Positions 1-5,592 of a stretch of DNA of 5,636 nucleotides are shown here, piece after piece. A program made the translations under genes and the position numbers. The stretch lies in NCBI GenBank assembly GCA_020025095.1, contig JAHHSS010000092.1, positions 1-5,636 of the forward strand, written 5' to 3'. Position 1 is the first letter of the stretch, and each line of letters begins with the position of its first letter. This stretch comes from Peptostreptococcus sp. (lineage in GTDB: Bacteria > Bacillota > Clostridia > Peptostreptococcales > Peptostreptococcaceae). Below the pieces are notes generated by a model. The model was not told the DNA's origin, ran no database searches, and saw nothing but the letters and a program-made list of their open reading frames with translations.

Positions 1-131
1 GGCAGTGTAGCCATAGAAGGCTAATTTACAGAAAAAATTCTATACACTCTTTTAATTTATTATGTTTGTATTATATATTTGCCCAATATAATTCTCTTTA
101 AACACTTTTTTATTTTTTTTTTAGATTTTCA
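1..131. other. AT-rich intergenic region, no gene seen
   Basis: This is the stretch after the regulator stop codon, up to the window edge. It has no open frame with a ribosome binding site. It contains a run of T residues on the plus strand (about 107-122, interrupted once), which is A-rich in the regulator transcript and so is not a terminator U-tract. A short 5-bp inverted repeat (TAGCC at 8-12, GGCTA at 19-23) lies near the edge but has no U-tract on either strand. I therefore see no convincing terminator for the regulator; it may lie beyond the window, or the transcript may end by another mechanism. Confidence 0.6.
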
Positions 132-809
132 TTAAATTTTTTTATTCTTTTCATTTTCAATTCTTTCTATTTCATTGAGATAATTATATATCGTATACCT
201 AGATAAACCCATTTGCTCTGCTATATATGGAACACTTTTTTGTATTTTGAAAACACCAGCTTCTTTTAAGTTTTTTATTAATTCCAGTCTATCTGTTTTA
301 TTCATTTCTACAATAGGTTTATTCATTTTTTCTAATTCTAGCATAAATTTATGCTCTGCAAGTTCACCGTTATCAAATGAATCAAATTCATCATATACAT
401 CATCTCTCATAGAAAGAAATTTTTTAAGAGTTTTTTGTATGGCTGAAATATCATCACAATCATAGTTTATGCAAAATGATATGTTTCTTCCAAAAGCATT
501 AGTTACTATTGTGGAAGACTTAATTTCTTTTTTGATTTTCTTATTGGCTTTTTTATAATTTATATTAAATCCGCCCTTACTTCTTTCTATCAGTTCACTC
601 GCTCTTGTATTCAAAGGATCTCCTACACTTCGCCCTGTTACTTCTCCATTATATATGGACAAAACTGATTGGTCTGTATTATCTAAATCTGATATCACAA
701 CTTCACAATGTTCACCAAACATTTGAGATATAATTACGGCTAGTGTATCCAAAAAGGATAAAAAAGATTCAAAGTCATTCACTATACCTTTATATTCTCC
801 TATTCCCAT
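132..809 (-). CDS. YheO/DauR-type transcriptional regulator (PAS-like sensor plus helix-turn-helix)
   Basis: A predicted cytoplasmic DNA-binding regulator of 225 residues, close to the usual length of the YheO/DauR family. Residues about 12-132 look like the YheO-type PAS-like domain: a start of the form GEHCEVVISDL, the stretch SIYNGEVTGRSVGDPLN (51-67) that is characteristic of the family, a KSST segment (97-100) and a FCINYD strand (112-117). Residues about 168-215 match the C-terminal HTH_22-type domain, with the helix-turn-helix at 195-214 (YIAEQMGLSRYTIYNYLNEI). The tail is lysine-rich. In the family, DauR of Pseudomonas aeruginosa controls D-arginine catabolism, so a role as a sensor of an amino-acid-derived ligand is plausible. 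It lies just downstream of the ior-ptb-buk terminator, on the same strand, with its own promoter. The ATG at 809 is the first possible start because an in-frame TAG lies at 816-818, yet it has no adjacent Shine-Dalgarno sequence. A GTG at codon 10 is a weaker alternative. The ligand and target operon are not shown by the sequence; control of the adjacent operon is inferred from position. Confidence 0.88.
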   Translation of the reverse strand: MGIGEYKGIVNDFESFLSFLDTLAVIISQMFGEHCEVVISDLDNTDQSVLSIYNGEVTGRSVGDPLNTRASELIERSKGGFNINYKKANKKIKKEIKSSTIVTNAFGRNISFCINYDCDDISAIQKTLKKFLSMRDDVYDEFDSFDNGELAEHKFMLELEKMNKPIVEMNKTDRLELIKNLKEAGVFKIQKSVPYIAEQMGLSRYTIYNYLNEIERIENEKNKKI

Positions 810-818
810 ATTATTCTA

Positions 819-864
819 GGACAAATTCTTAGATCTTTTAGATCTTTACTTGTCCAACCTCCTT
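819..864 (-). promoter_or_regulatory. Distant Shine-Dalgarno plus hairpin in the regulator mRNA leader
   Basis: A textbook AAGGAGG sits at 858-864, but 48 nt separate it from the regulator ATG (807-809). Starting two bases after it, positions 855-819 form an inverted repeat. The outer arms are GGACAAGT (855-848) and ATTTGTCC (826-819), 8 pairs including one G-U. The inner arms are AGATCT (845-840) and AGATCT (836-831), with an AAA loop; a small internal loop of 2 and 4 nt lies between. If folded, the linker from GGAGG to ATG shrinks to 2 plus 9 nt, near the functional range. Inference: the hairpin bridges the ribosome binding site to the start codon, or acts as a switch or operator. Confidence 0.6.
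829..846. repeat. Tandem 9-bp direct repeat in the regulator leader
   Basis: TTAGATCTT occurs twice head to tail on the plus strand (829-837 and 838-846). Because AGATCT is itself a palindrome, the duplication creates the inner stem of the leader hairpin, suggesting that this part of the hairpin arose by a local tandem duplication. Confidence 0.7.
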
Positions 865-883
865 CGTAAAGTATTCTCATTAT

Positions 884-895
884 TTATTATAATAA
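884..895. promoter_or_regulatory. 12-bp palindrome at the predicted regulator transcription start
   Basis: TTATTATAATAA is a perfect palindrome lying across the transcription start expected from the promoter at 898-926 (about position 891). This is a position where a bound protein would block initiation, so an autoregulatory operator is possible. The composition is only A and T, so chance symmetry is a serious alternative. Confidence 0.25.
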
Positions 896-897
896 CT

Positions 898-926
898 AAT
901 ATAAATATATTTTTCAAGATAGTCAA
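898..926 (-). promoter_or_regulatory. SigA-type promoter of the regulator gene
   Basis: On the minus strand a TTGACT -35 box (926-921) and a TATATT -10 box (903-898) are separated by 17 bp, each box one base from consensus. The expected start near 891 gives a leader of about 80 nt that includes the distant Shine-Dalgarno sequence and its hairpin. It lies after the operon terminator, so the regulator has its own transcription unit. Confidence 0.7.
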
Positions 927-965
927 TTTAAAACGAGTTTTATTTTCATATAGAAATGTTTATTT

Positions 966-998
966 AAAAATGCCCCTAGCTCTTTGCTGGGGGCATTT
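966..998 (-). terminator. Intrinsic terminator of the ior-ptb-buk operon
   Basis: In the minus-strand transcript, AAATGCCCC (998-990) pairs with GGGGCATTT (976-968). After one C-A mismatch there are three more pairs, AGC with GCT, closed by an AAAGA loop. The lower stem runs directly into a TTTTT tract (970-966). It begins 4 nt after the kinase stop codon. The GC-rich stem in AT-rich surroundings and the U-run make this a clear Rho-independent terminator that separates the operon from the regulator. Confidence 0.93.
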
Positions 999-1002
999 AC
1001 AT

Positions 1003-2058
1003 CTATAGCCTTAAATAGTCAGCACTTTCTATTCCTTGCATTACTCTATATCCACCTTGAGCTAATGCTCTCATCTCAAATTCACCAGGGTAAAGAGCAA
1101 CTGTTGAAATAAATTCTACCTTTTCTTTTACCCATTCTGTAAGCATTTTAGAATGGGCCATTCCACCTGTAAGAATTATAGCATCAACTCTACCATTATC
1201 TACAATTGCTAGAGAAGCTATTGATTTTGCTATTTGATATGCCATAGATTTATAGACTAAAAGGGCTTCTTTATTTCCACTTTCTATTTGCCTTTCAACC
1301 TCCCTTGCATCATTAGTTCCTAAATATGATACAAGACCTCCTATACTATCTTCATATCTTTGAAGTGCTTCTGCTCCTTCTTCTGATGCTATCGTTATAC
1401 AGCTATATATTGGCAAGATACCTGCTCTATTTGTAGAAAAAGGCCCTTCATCAGATGATACCGTATCTACAAGCCTACCATTTTTTTGGAAATTCATAGA
1501 TATGCCACCACCTAAATGTGCTACTATTAGTGATGATTTGTAATAATCCAGTCCATTGTCAGCACAATATTTCATAGCTACCGCTCTTGTATTTAAGGTA
1601 TGTGAAAAACTTCTTCTCGGATATTTTTTTACACCTGACATTCTTGCTTCATCTGTAAGTTCGTCTACTGAAACGGCATCATATATATATGCGGGTATAT
1701 CATTCTCTTTTGATATTTTCCTTGCTATTAAAGCCCCTAAATTTGATGCATGAATTTGAGCAGGTCGATATCTCATTATATCGCATAGTTCATCATCTAT
1801 TACATAAGCACCTGTGTGCAGTGGTGGCAACAATCCTCCTCTTGAAACTATCACATCAAGGCTATCTGGAGATATATTATTTTTATTCAGAAATTCCATA
1901 ACTTGCTCATATCTCATATCTGTCTGCTCATATAAGTCATCGAATTTTTTTAAAATTTCAGCATCTATAGAAATATTCTCTATTATTTTTTCTTCCAGAT
2001 TCTCATATATTCCAACTTTTGTAGAAGTAGAGCCTGGATTAATTATTAAAATCTTCAT
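1003..2058 (-). CDS. buk: Butyrate kinase-family acyl kinase (probable aryl- or branched-chain acid kinase)
   Basis: A cytoplasmic kinase predicted to convert acyl-phosphate plus ADP to free acid plus ATP, the energy-yielding last step of the pathway. Its 351 residues agree with the usual length of butyrate kinases (about 355). ASKHA/acetokinase-family motifs follow in order: INPGSTSTK (6-14, first phosphate loop), SRGGLLPPL (72-80), YDAVSVDEL (126-134), RRSFSHTLN (148-156), AHLGGGISM (180-188, second phosphate loop), DEGPFSTNRAGILP (203-216), GTNDAREVE (247-255), ILTGGMAHSK (295-304, adenosine motif) and YPGEFEMRAL (323-332). The ATG at 2058 has AGAGGGG at 2068-2074, 9 nt away. The gene is last in the operon, 66 nt after ptb, and ends 4 nt before the terminator. 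Branched-chain fatty acid kinase is the closest alternative name; the link to IorAB suggests arylacetyl-phosphate as substrate, but that is inference. All expected motifs are present, so it should be active. Confidence 0.93.
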   Translation of the reverse strand: MKILIINPGSTSTKVGIYENLEEKIIENISIDAEILKKFDDLYEQTDMRYEQVMEFLNKNNISPDSLDVIVSRGGLLPPLHTGAYVIDDELCDIMRYRPAQIHASNLGALIARKISKENDIPAYIYDAVSVDELTDEARMSGVKKYPRRSFSHTLNTRAVAMKYCADNGLDYYKSSLIVAHLGGGISMNFQKNGRLVDTVSSDEGPFSTNRAGILPIYSCITIASEEGAEALQRYEDSIGGLVSYLGTNDAREVERQIESGNKEALLVYKSMAYQIAKSIASLAIVDNGRVDAIILTGGMAHSKMLTEWVKEKVEFISTVALYPGEFEMRALAQGGYRVMQGIESADYLRL

Positions 2059-2124
2059 TTATCATTACCCCTCTAATTTATCAATTACCAAATCTAATTA
2101 AAGTAGATTCCATATAATATAGTT

Positions 2125-3021
2125 TTATTGATTTACTAATGCCGCTATTGCTATTGAGAGATATTTTTCCTCTGCACTTGCGCTTCTTGATATAAGAAGT
2201 ATCAAGCATTTAGCACCAACAACAAATCCAGCCATCTTTCCATTTGCTGCCAAATTAAGAGTTTTGGCAAGTATATTTCCAGTCTGTATATCTGGTGCAA
2301 GAAGTATATCTGCATCACCTGCTACCTCACTTTTATAGCCCTTTATTTCCTTAGCTTCTTTTGAATAGGCCAGATCAAATGAAATAGGTCCTTCCACAAT
2401 ACATTCTTTTATCTCTTTATTTAGGTTTCTTCTTTTCAGCTCACTCGCATCTACTGTCGAAGGCATTTTGGAATTTTCTTTTTCTATCGCAGAAAGACAA
2501 GCCACCTTTGGACATTCGTACCCTAATCTATGAAATACATCTACCGCATTTTCAATAATTTTTTGCTTTTGATCTACATCTGGATACATACACATTCCGC
2601 CATCTGTAATAGCTAATATCTTATGATAAGTAGGAATTTCTTCAAAAGCAATATGACTAATTAGACTATCTGTTCTAAGCCCCTTTTCCTTGTCTACAAC
2701 AGCTTTCATAAGTACCGCTGTCTCCAAGTGACCCTTTAATATAAAGTCAACCTTGCCTTCTCTTACTAATTCTACTACTTTTTCAGCTCCTTCTGAATCT
2801 GATTTTACATCTATAATTTCATAATCTGTATTTATTGATATTTTTTTTAAGTTTTCTATAATCTCTTCCTTATGTCCTACAAAAATAGGCTCTGCTAGTT
2901 CCATCTTTTCTGCTTCTATCACCGCTTCTATAGCCGCTTTATCTGCCATACATACTCCACAGCGTTTCTTTTTATGGAAAGACTTTACTTTTTCTATTAC
3001 TTCATCAAAATTTCTAAGCAT
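2125..3021 (-). CDS. ptb: Phosphate butyryltransferase-family phosphotransacylase
   Basis: A predicted cytoplasmic enzyme that exchanges CoA for phosphate on an acyl-CoA, feeding the acyl-phosphate to the adjacent kinase. The 298 residues form one phosphate acetyl/butyryltransferase domain with no fused hydratase domain. Recognisable segments are LKGHLETAVLMKAVV (95-109), GLRT (114-117), ITDGGMCMYPD (138-148), KENSKMPSTVDA (181-192), VEGPISFDLA (209-218), APDIQTGNILAKTL (242-255) and the C-terminal SRSASAEEK (278-286), whose Ser-Arg corresponds to the active-site pair of the family. Compared with what I recall of typical butyryltransferases, the segment before it reads GAKCLILLISR instead of GAK.PIVLTSR, and ITDGGMCMYPD replaces the usual TDAAMNIAPD, which may reflect a different acyl pocket. 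The ATG at 3021 has GGAGGT (3027-3032) five bases upstream of the intervening gap. It follows iorB after 132 bp and precedes buk by 66 bp. The acyl substrate cannot be read from the sequence; arylacetyl-CoA is suggested by context. Confidence 0.92.
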   Translation of the reverse strand: MLRNFDEVIEKVKSFHKKKRCGVCMADKAAIEAVIEAEKMELAEPIFVGHKEEIIENLKKISINTDYEIIDVKSDSEGAEKVVELVREGKVDFILKGHLETAVLMKAVVDKEKGLRTDSLISHIAFEEIPTYHKILAITDGGMCMYPDVDQKQKIIENAVDVFHRLGYECPKVACLSAIEKENSKMPSTVDASELKRRNLNKEIKECIVEGPISFDLAYSKEAKEIKGYKSEVAGDADILLAPDIQTGNILAKTLNLAANGKMAGFVVGAKCLILLISRSASAEEKYLSIAIAALVNQ

Positions 3022-3062
3022 TTACTACCTCCGCATATATTAAAACTATTTTTCGACTTGTC

Positions 3063-3090
3063 TTTATATTTACTCGGTAAAGTTAGACAA
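3063..3090 (-). promoter_or_regulatory. Possible internal promoter ahead of ptb
   Basis: On the minus strand TTGTCT (3090-3085) and TATAAA (3068-3063) are 16 bp apart, matching the SigA consensus at 4 of 6 and 5 of 6 positions. The expected start would be near 3056, about 35 nt before the ptb ATG. In AT-rich DNA such matches arise by chance, but the unusually long gap after iorB and the hairpin directly upstream make a separate ptb-buk transcript plausible. Confidence 0.35.
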
Positions 3091-3104
3091 AGCTTGCTTG
3101 AATT

Positions 3105-3142
3105 GCCTTCTTCTATAAGAAAGTTCTCTTATAGAAGAAGGC
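3105..3142 (-). other. Perfect 16-bp inverted repeat between iorB and ptb (mRNA hairpin without U-tract)
   Basis: The left arm GCCTTCTTCTATAAGA (3105-3120) and right arm TCTTATAGAAGAAGGC (3127-3142) are exact reverse complements around a 6-nt loop (AAGTTC on the plus strand). In the operon transcript the hairpin starts 11 nt after the iorB stop codon. It is followed by AAUUCAAGC rather than a U-run, so it is not a standard terminator for iorB. On the plus strand the following sequence is T-rich but interrupted, and no plus-strand gene ends there. A role in mRNA processing or protection of the iorAB 3' end, giving different levels of iorAB and ptb-buk, is the likeliest reading; partial attenuation is an alternative. 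Confidence 0.75.
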
Positions 3143-3153
3143 CTATATTTTTA

Positions 3154-3726
3154 TTATACCAATCCCATGCCCACTCTCAATGCCTTTTTGTTTATTTCAA
3201 TAAATTTCTCTTTAACATTTTCTTCAATTATCTTATCCCAATCTATATCTTCAAGGCTCATACTCTTAATTATTGTTCCCAAAAGTATTATATTCATAAC
3301 TCTTGTATTTCCAAGTTTTTCAGCTTCTTCTGTTGCATCAAAGGCATATACTTTACCCGCTCTCTTTTCAATCAACTCTTTTGTATTTTCTGGGTATTTA
3401 TCTTTTCCACTCAACACACCTATTGGATTAAACCTAACAGTATTTAAAACTACTACACCATCTGGTTTTAAATAGTCTATATTTCTCAATACTTCAAGTT
3501 CTTCAAATCCAATTATAATATCTGCATCCCCCATAGAAACTACTGGTGAATAAACTTTTTCTCCATATCTTAAGTGGGTAAGAACCTGACCTTCTCTTTG
3601 ACTCATTCCATGCACTTCACTCATCTTCACATCGTAACCTGCACTCATAAGACCTATTGTAAGTAGCTTACTGGCAGTTATAGTTCCCTGACCACCAATT
3701 CCAGTCAATAATAAATTCTTAGTCAT
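3154..3726 (-). CDS. iorB: Indolepyruvate:ferredoxin oxidoreductase, beta subunit
   Basis: The small subunit of the arylpyruvate oxidoreductase: 190 residues, the usual size, made of a single gamma-type pyruvate ferredoxin oxidoreductase domain that contributes to CoA and substrate handling in the complex with IorA. Motifs are the N-terminal GIGGQGTITASK (9-20, glycine-rich loop), MSEVHGMSQREGQV (35-48, family signature), a GFEELEVLRN segment (73-82) and AFDATEEAEKLGNTRVMNIILLG (within 128-150). In many homologues the signature continues RGGSV or RGGAV, while here it reads REGQV. The ATG lies one base after the iorA stop codon, and its ribosome binding site AAAGGTGG (3736-3743) is inside the end of iorA, so the two subunits should be translationally coupled and made in equal amounts. 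It carries no iron-sulfur motif; the clusters are in IorA. It is followed by a long gap with a strong hairpin before ptb. Confidence 0.95.
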   Translation of the reverse strand: MTKNLLLTGIGGQGTITASKLLTIGLMSAGYDVKMSEVHGMSQREGQVLTHLRYGEKVYSPVVSMGDADIIIGFEELEVLRNIDYLKPDGVVVLNTVRFNPIGVLSGKDKYPENTKELIEKRAGKVYAFDATEEAEKLGNTRVMNIILLGTIIKSMSLEDIDWDKIIEENVKEKFIEINKKALRVGMGLV

Positions 3727-3727
3727 A

Positions 3728-5515
3728 TTATTTTACCACCTTTCCTATTGCTCCCACTGGACATACCTGAGCACATACACTACAACCTACACACTTATTA
3801 AAATCTATTGAAGATTTCTTTGCTTCTTTATTAAAAGATATAGCTGGACATCCAGTCTTTGTACATTTTCTACACCCAATACACTTTTCATGATTAACTT
3901 CAAATTTATCCTTAAATGAATTAGGGAAGTTATTCTTATCTTCTTCGGACTGTTTCTTTAGTGCACATGGCCACCAAGTAATAATTACTGATGGTTCATC
4001 TAATGCTAAAGCCCAATCAAGTGCTTCATTAACTTCATCTAAATTATTTGGATTTACTCTTTTTATATTCTTTACTCCTATTGCTCTAACTAGTGTTTCT
4101 ATATCTATTTCAGCAGCTGGCTCTCTTTGAGCAGTCAAACCTGTACCCGGATTCTCTTGCTGTCCTGTCATTCCTGTAATTCTATTATCAAGAATGCATG
4201 TAACAGCGCTACTATTATTGTAAACTGCATCTATCAATGATGTAATTCCTGAATGGAAAAATGTAGAATCTCCTATTACTGAAACTACTTTAACATCTTG
4301 ATTTTCATCCATTGAAAATACTTGCGCTGCACCATGAGCCATACTTACACTAGCTCCCATACATAAAGTAGTATCCATTGCATTATAAGGTCCACCATAT
4401 CCTAATGTATAGCATCCTATATCCCCTGAAATCATTATATTTTTTCTCTTTCCTAGAGTGTAAAAGAAACCTCTATGTGGACATCCTGCACAAAAAGTAG
4501 GAGCACGATTTATCATTACTTCCTTTGCTTCTTCAAATACCTCTATTTCTTTTCCATAAACTGCTTTTTTTATCACTTCTGGTATCATTTCACCATGTCT
4601 AGGAAATACATCTTTTCCATGACATTCTATACCTAAAGCCTTTATATGAGTTTCCATTATTGGATCATTTTCTTCTATTACATATATCTTTTCTAGCTTT
4701 TTAGCAAATTCTCTAAATAATCCATCTGGAAGAGGATTTGAAAATCCTACTTTTAAATATGATGCATCATTTCCGAATACTTCTTTAGCATATAAGTAAC
4801 AATCACCAGATGCAATAACACCTATTTCCGCATTATTATCTTCTATAAAATTCCACTTACAGTTATTTGAATAGTTTTCTAATTCTTCCATTCTCTTAAA
4901 TATGTACTGTTTTCTTACTTTTGCATTTGCTGGAACCATTACATACTTTAAAGGATTTTTTTCCCATTTTTTAATAGGATGCTCTATTCTCTCTTCTTCT
5001 TCTACAAGGCCCTTTGAATGACATACACGAGTAGTCATTCTTATTAAAATAGGTGTATCGTATTTTTCACTTAAATCATATGCTTCTTTCACCATAGTTT
5101 TACATTCTTGACTATCTGAAGGTTCAAACATTGGTACAAAAGCTGCTTTTGCTAGATTTCTATTATCTTGCTCATTTTGAGATGAAAATTGTCCAGGTTC
5201 ATCTGCTGAAATTATTACAAGCCCCCCATTTACTCCTGAATATGCTGATGTAAAAAATGGGTCTGCTGCAACATTAAGACCAACATGCTTCATCGCTGCA
5301 AATGATCTTGCACCTGCAACACTTGCTCCTATTGCAGATTCTAATGCAACCTTCTCATTTGGAGCCCATTCTGCAAAAAGATATTTTCTATCATAATTGG
5401 ATAGATTTTCTAAAATTTCTGTACTCGGAGTCCCAGGATATGCCGCTGCAAATCTTACCCCTGATTCAAATACACCTCTAGCAATGGCTTCATCGCCAGT
5501 CATCAACTTTTTCAT
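3728..5515 (-). CDS. iorA: Indolepyruvate:ferredoxin oxidoreductase, alpha subunit
   Basis: The catalytic subunit that oxidatively decarboxylates indolepyruvate and other arylpyruvates to aryl-acetyl-CoA and CO2, passing electrons to ferredoxin; it is oxygen-sensitive and cytoplasmic. The 595 residues follow the family order. The N-terminal pyrimidine-binding domain carries AAYPGTPSTEI (24-34). FCAGCPHRG lies at 341-349 and SGDIGCYTLG at 363-372. The thiamine diphosphate motif starts GDSTFFHSG (415-423) and ends near LDN (442-444). At the C-terminus is a ferredoxin-like domain with two cluster motifs: Cys545-548-551-556 followed by Pro (CX2CX2CX4CP, the atypical first motif usual for IorA) and Cys575-578-581-585 followed by Pro (CX2CX2CX3CP). 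All eight cysteines are present, so two 4Fe-4S clusters are expected. The start is fixed by GAGGAGG (5523-5529) seven bases before the ATG. It is the first gene of the operon, behind a SigA promoter and a cre box, and one base ahead of iorB. No frameshift or missing motif is seen. Confidence 0.97.
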   Translation of the reverse strand: MKKLMTGDEAIARGVFESGVRFAAAYPGTPSTEILENLSNYDRKYLFAEWAPNEKVALESAIGASVAGARSFAAMKHVGLNVAADPFFTSAYSGVNGGLVIISADEPGQFSSQNEQDNRNLAKAAFVPMFEPSDSQECKTMVKEAYDLSEKYDTPILIRMTTRVCHSKGLVEEEERIEHPIKKWEKNPLKYVMVPANAKVRKQYIFKRMEELENYSNNCKWNFIEDNNAEIGVIASGDCYLYAKEVFGNDASYLKVGFSNPLPDGLFREFAKKLEKIYVIEENDPIMETHIKALGIECHGKDVFPRHGEMIPEVIKKAVYGKEIEVFEEAKEVMINRAPTFCAGCPHRGFFYTLGKRKNIMISGDIGCYTLGYGGPYNAMDTTLCMGASVSMAHGAAQVFSMDENQDVKVVSVIGDSTFFHSGITSLIDAVYNNSSAVTCILDNRITGMTGQQENPGTGLTAQREPAAEIDIETLVRAIGVKNIKRVNPNNLDEVNEALDWALALDEPSVIITWWPCALKKQSEEDKNNFPNSFKDKFEVNHEKCIGCRKCTKTGCPAISFNKEAKKSSIDFNKCVGCSVCAQVCPVGAIGKVVK

Positions 5516-5547
5516 AATATTACCTCCTCAATACCAAAATATAAATC

Positions 5548-5561
5548 TAATAACGTTTTCA
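5548..5561 (-). promoter_or_regulatory. Catabolite-responsive element (cre), predicted CcpA operator
   Basis: TGAAAACGTTATTA on the minus strand matches the CcpA consensus TGWAANCGNTNWCA at 13 of 14 positions, the one mismatch being T for C at position 13. It lies about 25-38 nt after the predicted transcription start and ahead of the iorA ribosome binding site, a position where CcpA represses by blocking elongation or promoter clearance. Inference: the operon is switched off when preferred sugars are available. The strict match in a promoter-proximal place makes chance less likely, but binding is not shown. Confidence 0.65.
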
Positions 5562-5592
5562 CTTTAAAAAAAACTTTTCTATCTATACTTTA

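Noticed and set aside
8..23. TAGCC/GGCTA hairpin near the window edge as a terminator of the regulator
   Set aside because: The stem is only 5 bp, lacks a U-run on either strand, and lies more than 100 nt after the stop codon.
819..855. Leader hairpin as a known riboswitch or T-box
   Set aside because: At 37 nt it is too small and lacks the conserved elements of these classes, such as the T-box sequence.
928..941. Second cre-like site near the regulator promoter (around the CG of AAACGAG)
   Set aside because: It matches the CcpA consensus at only about 10 of 14 positions and misses key bases in both half sites.
2091..2109. AATCTA/TAGATT inverted repeat in the ptb-buk gap
   Set aside because: Only six A/T-rich pairs with a 7-nt loop and no U-tract; expected by chance in this composition.
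3105..3150. Rho-independent terminator reading on the plus strand
   Set aside because: The hairpin is strong, but on the plus strand the T-run starts five bases after the stem and is interrupted, and no plus-strand gene or transcript is evident upstream of it.
2974..3447. Plus-strand open frame of 157 codons overlapping ptb and iorB
   Set aside because: It lies antisense to two well-supported genes, has no ribosome binding site, and its translation is a low-complexity Phe/Tyr/Ile-rich string typical of an AT-rich antisense frame. The other plus-strand frames (247-465, 1556-1753, 1689-1901, 1814-2101, 3167-3475) were rejected for the same reasons.
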